Part shown: piece after piece, positions 61,000-64,000 of the stretch
Layout of the letters: every line of letters starts with the position of its first letter
Numbering within the stretch: position 1 is the first letter of the stretch
From: Syngnathus acus
Taxonomy: Eukaryota > Chordata > Actinopteri > Syngnathiformes > Syngnathidae
NCBI RefSeq assembly: GCF_901709675.1
Contig: NC_051091.1
Location: 6,606,967-6,670,966 of the forward strand
Direction of reading: 5' to 3'
Length of the DNA stretch: 64,000 nucleotides
Notes under the pieces: model-generated
Told to the model about the DNA's origin: nothing
Seen by the model: the letters and a program-made list of their open reading frames with translations, nothing else
Databases searched by the model: none
Program-made: the position numbers and the translations under genes

Positions 61000-63900
61000 G
61001 TCCTTTGATTGATTATTGTGTAAGCTCAGAACTGTTATTGTCTCCTGAGGTCGTCGCCGTGCAGATGACCTGCTTCTCCTGAGCAGCCGAGCACAATGCT
61101 CATCCAAATAAAGGAACTGGAGCAGAAAGAGATGAAGCTGCTTAGATTTCATGGACCATAATCCCCCTTCGCCTGCTTTTCTGCCAAAGCATGTAGATTA
61201 AAAAAAAAGAGCGATTATTGAGCTGATAAGATCCCGTTGGTGACTCCAAGGAAGACTCTCAGGATCTGTGACAGCAGAGAGGCTGAGCTCACGAAAAGCT
61301 CTTACCAGACGGACACAAGTCCCACCCCTTGAGGAGAATCGCACCAATCAGGAGAGTCCAAAGCAAGTGGTTGGGTGGCAACCCCAGGAGGAGAGGGAGC
61401 AAGAGGGGGAAGGGAGCGTGAGGGAAAATAACAACAAGAGCGGGGGCGGGGCCAAGCTCAGCTGCGTGACAGAGGGTTTGAACAGCCTGACAGATGACAG
61501 GCAAGATTTTTAAAGACAAAGCAAAGAGCGGAGAATGTAAAAAATAAGGCTGCGTGTGCAGTGCAACAGTGCAAAAGAGCACTCGCAAGGAGCTGTTGTA
61601 AACCGCAACTCACGCCCTGGCGCTCACACAGACTCTCAGTTGTGTTTAAATGCATGAAATCACCCACATTCATACTACAGAAACTGATGAAGTGACTAAG
61701 GACAGGAAATGTGGTGAGACGTGTCGTATGTGTCAGGAGACTGTGTGCTGTGACCACAGTGGAAATTTAAATCCTACCTCGTCTTGACCCAGATTATTAG
61801 CTGGCACAATCACGCTGGATTAAACAAGACTGCTGTTTTCATTCAAAAGCATCCTTGTCCAAAACCGATAGAGACAGTGTAGCCATATTGAAGTATCACT
61901 ATGTTGATGATTGTTTATGAGCACCAAGAAGTCCTTAGGCTTTTCCTGGTGCGTGTTCATGTATGCGTACTGTACATTAAAGCTGGCCCGGCAGAGCAAA
62001 GAATAGAGCCAGAAAGATCGGCACTAATCCCTCTAATCCGGCCTGGTGGAACACGAAGAAAAAAATAGCCCATGACAAACAAGTGCAAAATAGCCTGGAA
62101 GTCACACTTGAGCAACTTAAACTGAAAAAGCTTTTTAATTGTGGACAAAGATGGGACAGCCATTATGACTCCTAGTCTTGCTTTCACATATACTGTAAAT
62201 CTGGCCTGCCACAAAATACCTTTCATCAGAGAGCTCACGGATATTGACCTTGTCACGAAGAACACCATACTTGCGCTGTCAGTCAGGAAACAGAAACATC
62301 ATTTGTCAACATGTCAAATGGCAGATTTTTGTGACACTTAATATGACAGAGGACATTTCTTGAACAGCCCTCTTCAAGTCATCAACACCCAGCATGCCCA
62401 TTGGAATTTCCATCTATTGTAGCATAACACAAAAAGTCCCTTAGCAATGTCCAGAAAAAACAAAACATTGTGCAAGGATGTGGCAAGTCCAAGAATAACA
62501 AGAAGAAGAAGAAGGGAGGGGCAGCTGATGTAACAGTTCTTAAGCAGCCCGGCAGGCTGTGCACCATGAGGTCCCAGGTCCGAATAAGAAGCAGAGAAGG
62601 GTAGAAATGGAACATAGTGTGGTACGAATCGATATACTTTTATCTTCTAAACAGAACCAGTGCAGCTGTGAGAGGGACAGAGTGAAAGCGCGTTTGACTG
62701 ACATGAAAGTGGGTTGATGTATTATTGAATCAAGGCCGCGGTAGCTCCAGGGCTTTACAGCACATTCGGGTGTCCCAGAAATTTAAATGGCACACCTGTG
62801 AGGACGCAGCAACATTTGTGTTGTCGGACCCCAAAAGGGATTAAAACGGTTTAGGATCCTGCGAGAAACAATCTGTCGGACTTAGTCTGGAGATTTACCT
62901 GGAATCATTTTTGCACTGGCCAGGTGGAAGCATGCAAAGCTCCACTGAGTAGCACAGTATGTATGTAGGATCCCATCCAGACAAAACAGGAATGGATTCA
63001 AAAGACCCCAAACACGAGCCAGCTTCTCTGGCACAGGACGCATACGTAGTGGAAAAGGTTTTACCTGCATAGTGATCTGATGGGTCATTGATCCTCTCAT
63101 CTCACATGAGCTAAATCCAATAGGCAAATCCTTCTGGGTCACCAAACATATACACGATAAGTGCACACTAAATATACAACGCGCTATTGTCATTTCGTAT
63201 GGCTGGGTATCTATTAATACGCAAAGACTGCCCCACACACGAGACAAATTAACAAAGGAAAGTTTTTGCTGGCTGACACCAATATAACAAATGTGGAGGT
63301 CACGTTTGTGAATGTTTGTTGACAGAACCTTGGCCCGCAAAGGGGATGCTGACATTATGTTTGATATTTGTAAAAATGCCTCTACTCACATGAAACTACA
63401 AACTTGCCAGGATGACTGTAACGGCATACTTATTGTGCAGGAGGGCATTAAATATAATAATATAATATACATAATTAAAAATGTATGTAGTAGTATTTAT
63501 TCATTTACACATTTATTTAATTTATCATTTTAAAGATTTTCTGATTAGATTTTTACTTTTTATATTATTTCATAGATATTTTTGCAATTTATTTTCAATG
63601 ATATGTTTTAAATTAGTTTTTATTTTCACTTATATTTTTATTTGGGTAATTTTCATCTTGCAATGCAGAAGGAAATGAGGAGGCGGTCTTAACTGTGCCC
63701 TGGGTTAGCATTCTGCTAACGCGGTGACAGAATAGGTGGACAAAGGAGAAAAATTCTTGAAACACTTCATCCTACATTTCATCGGGCATTATCAGCCATC
63801 CACAGCCACACGTGACATGGCTGGAAGAAGAATGAGAGTGGCCTGTATATCTCAGCACACTGGCAACATCCCTCGAACCAGATTTAAACACACGCATCTC

Positions 63901-64000
63901 TTCCACCACCACAAACGACATTCCTTACACACCTTATCGCACACTATTAAAAGCTAACACTGGCCTAAGCACAATGGAATGCCCCTCAGTTGTACTCTGC
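61000..64000. other. Region upstream of ip6k2, no gene supported
   Basis: The left part (to about 61,500) is CpG-bearing and should contain the ip6k2 promoter and non-coding first exon; a GC-box-like GGGGCGGGGCC lies at about 61443-61453. The rest is AT-rich (extreme at 63430-63660). The longest frame, 62882-63355 minus (157 codons), shows no domain or splice context and looks fortuitous. Confidence 0.5.

Noticed and set aside
62882-63355. 157-codon minus-strand frame, the longest one right of ip6k2
   Set aside because: Cys/Ile/Leu-rich with no domain or conserved motif. It is in AT-moderate DNA where such a length can arise by chance.

Overview
The window reads as ordinary nuclear DNA from a compact-genome teleost fish (percomorph-like). 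Genes are split into many short exons by mostly 80-300 bp introns with GT-AG borders. Best matches of the translated exons are vertebrate proteins, and the introns carry fish-type hAT and MITE debris, one non-LTR retrotransposon scrap and one eukaryotic tRNA gene. I found no operons, CRISPR arrays, phage or bacterial features. I could not name the species from sequence alone.

Layout from left to right. pfkfb4 (minus, 281-3815) encodes the bifunctional enzyme that sets fructose-2,6-bisphosphate. A gene-poor gap follows. mapkapk3 (minus, 8775-15319) encodes a p38-activated kinase. dnah1 (minus, 15949-38861) encodes an axonemal inner-arm dynein heavy chain. My hand-built 78-exon model for dnah1 sums to 12,573 in-frame bases (4,190 residues). 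Its introns contain an antisense tRNA-Glu(CTC), a LINE reverse-transcriptase scrap, two MITEs and a 100 bp tandem duplication. A netrin-4-like secreted protein follows (plus, 42334-45566, 10 exons, 612 aa), then chchd4/MIA40 (minus, 46752-47725, 150 aa), sec61a1 (minus, 49049-52482, 12 exons, 476 aa), a 4.4 kb gap with one enhancer-like patch, and ip6k2 (minus, 56901-60889, 5 coding exons, 494 aa). The last 3 kb holds no gene I can support.

The genes do not form one pathway; they are an ancestral vertebrate linkage group. From general knowledge, the human orthologues of pfkfb4, ip6k2, mapkapk3 and dnah1 lie on 3p21, and those of chchd4 and sec61a1 are also on chromosome 3. Six of the seven protein genes are on the minus strand. 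dnah1 and mapkapk3 run head-to-tail with only about 630 bp between the dnah1 stop and the mapkapk3 start. The netrin-like gene and chchd4 are convergent.

I looked for an undescribed biological system and did not find one. The points most worth a second look are the tRNA-Glu inside a rare GC-AG intron, two independent tandem duplications that copied a splice acceptor plus exon start and so leave decoy acceptors, four GC-AG introns in one window, a paired TGACGTG element upstream of sec61a1, an RFX-type X-box upstream of dnah1, and the changed cysteine pattern in the netrin-like laminin domain. Exon borders were read by eye and checked by phase and frame sums; no database search was possible.
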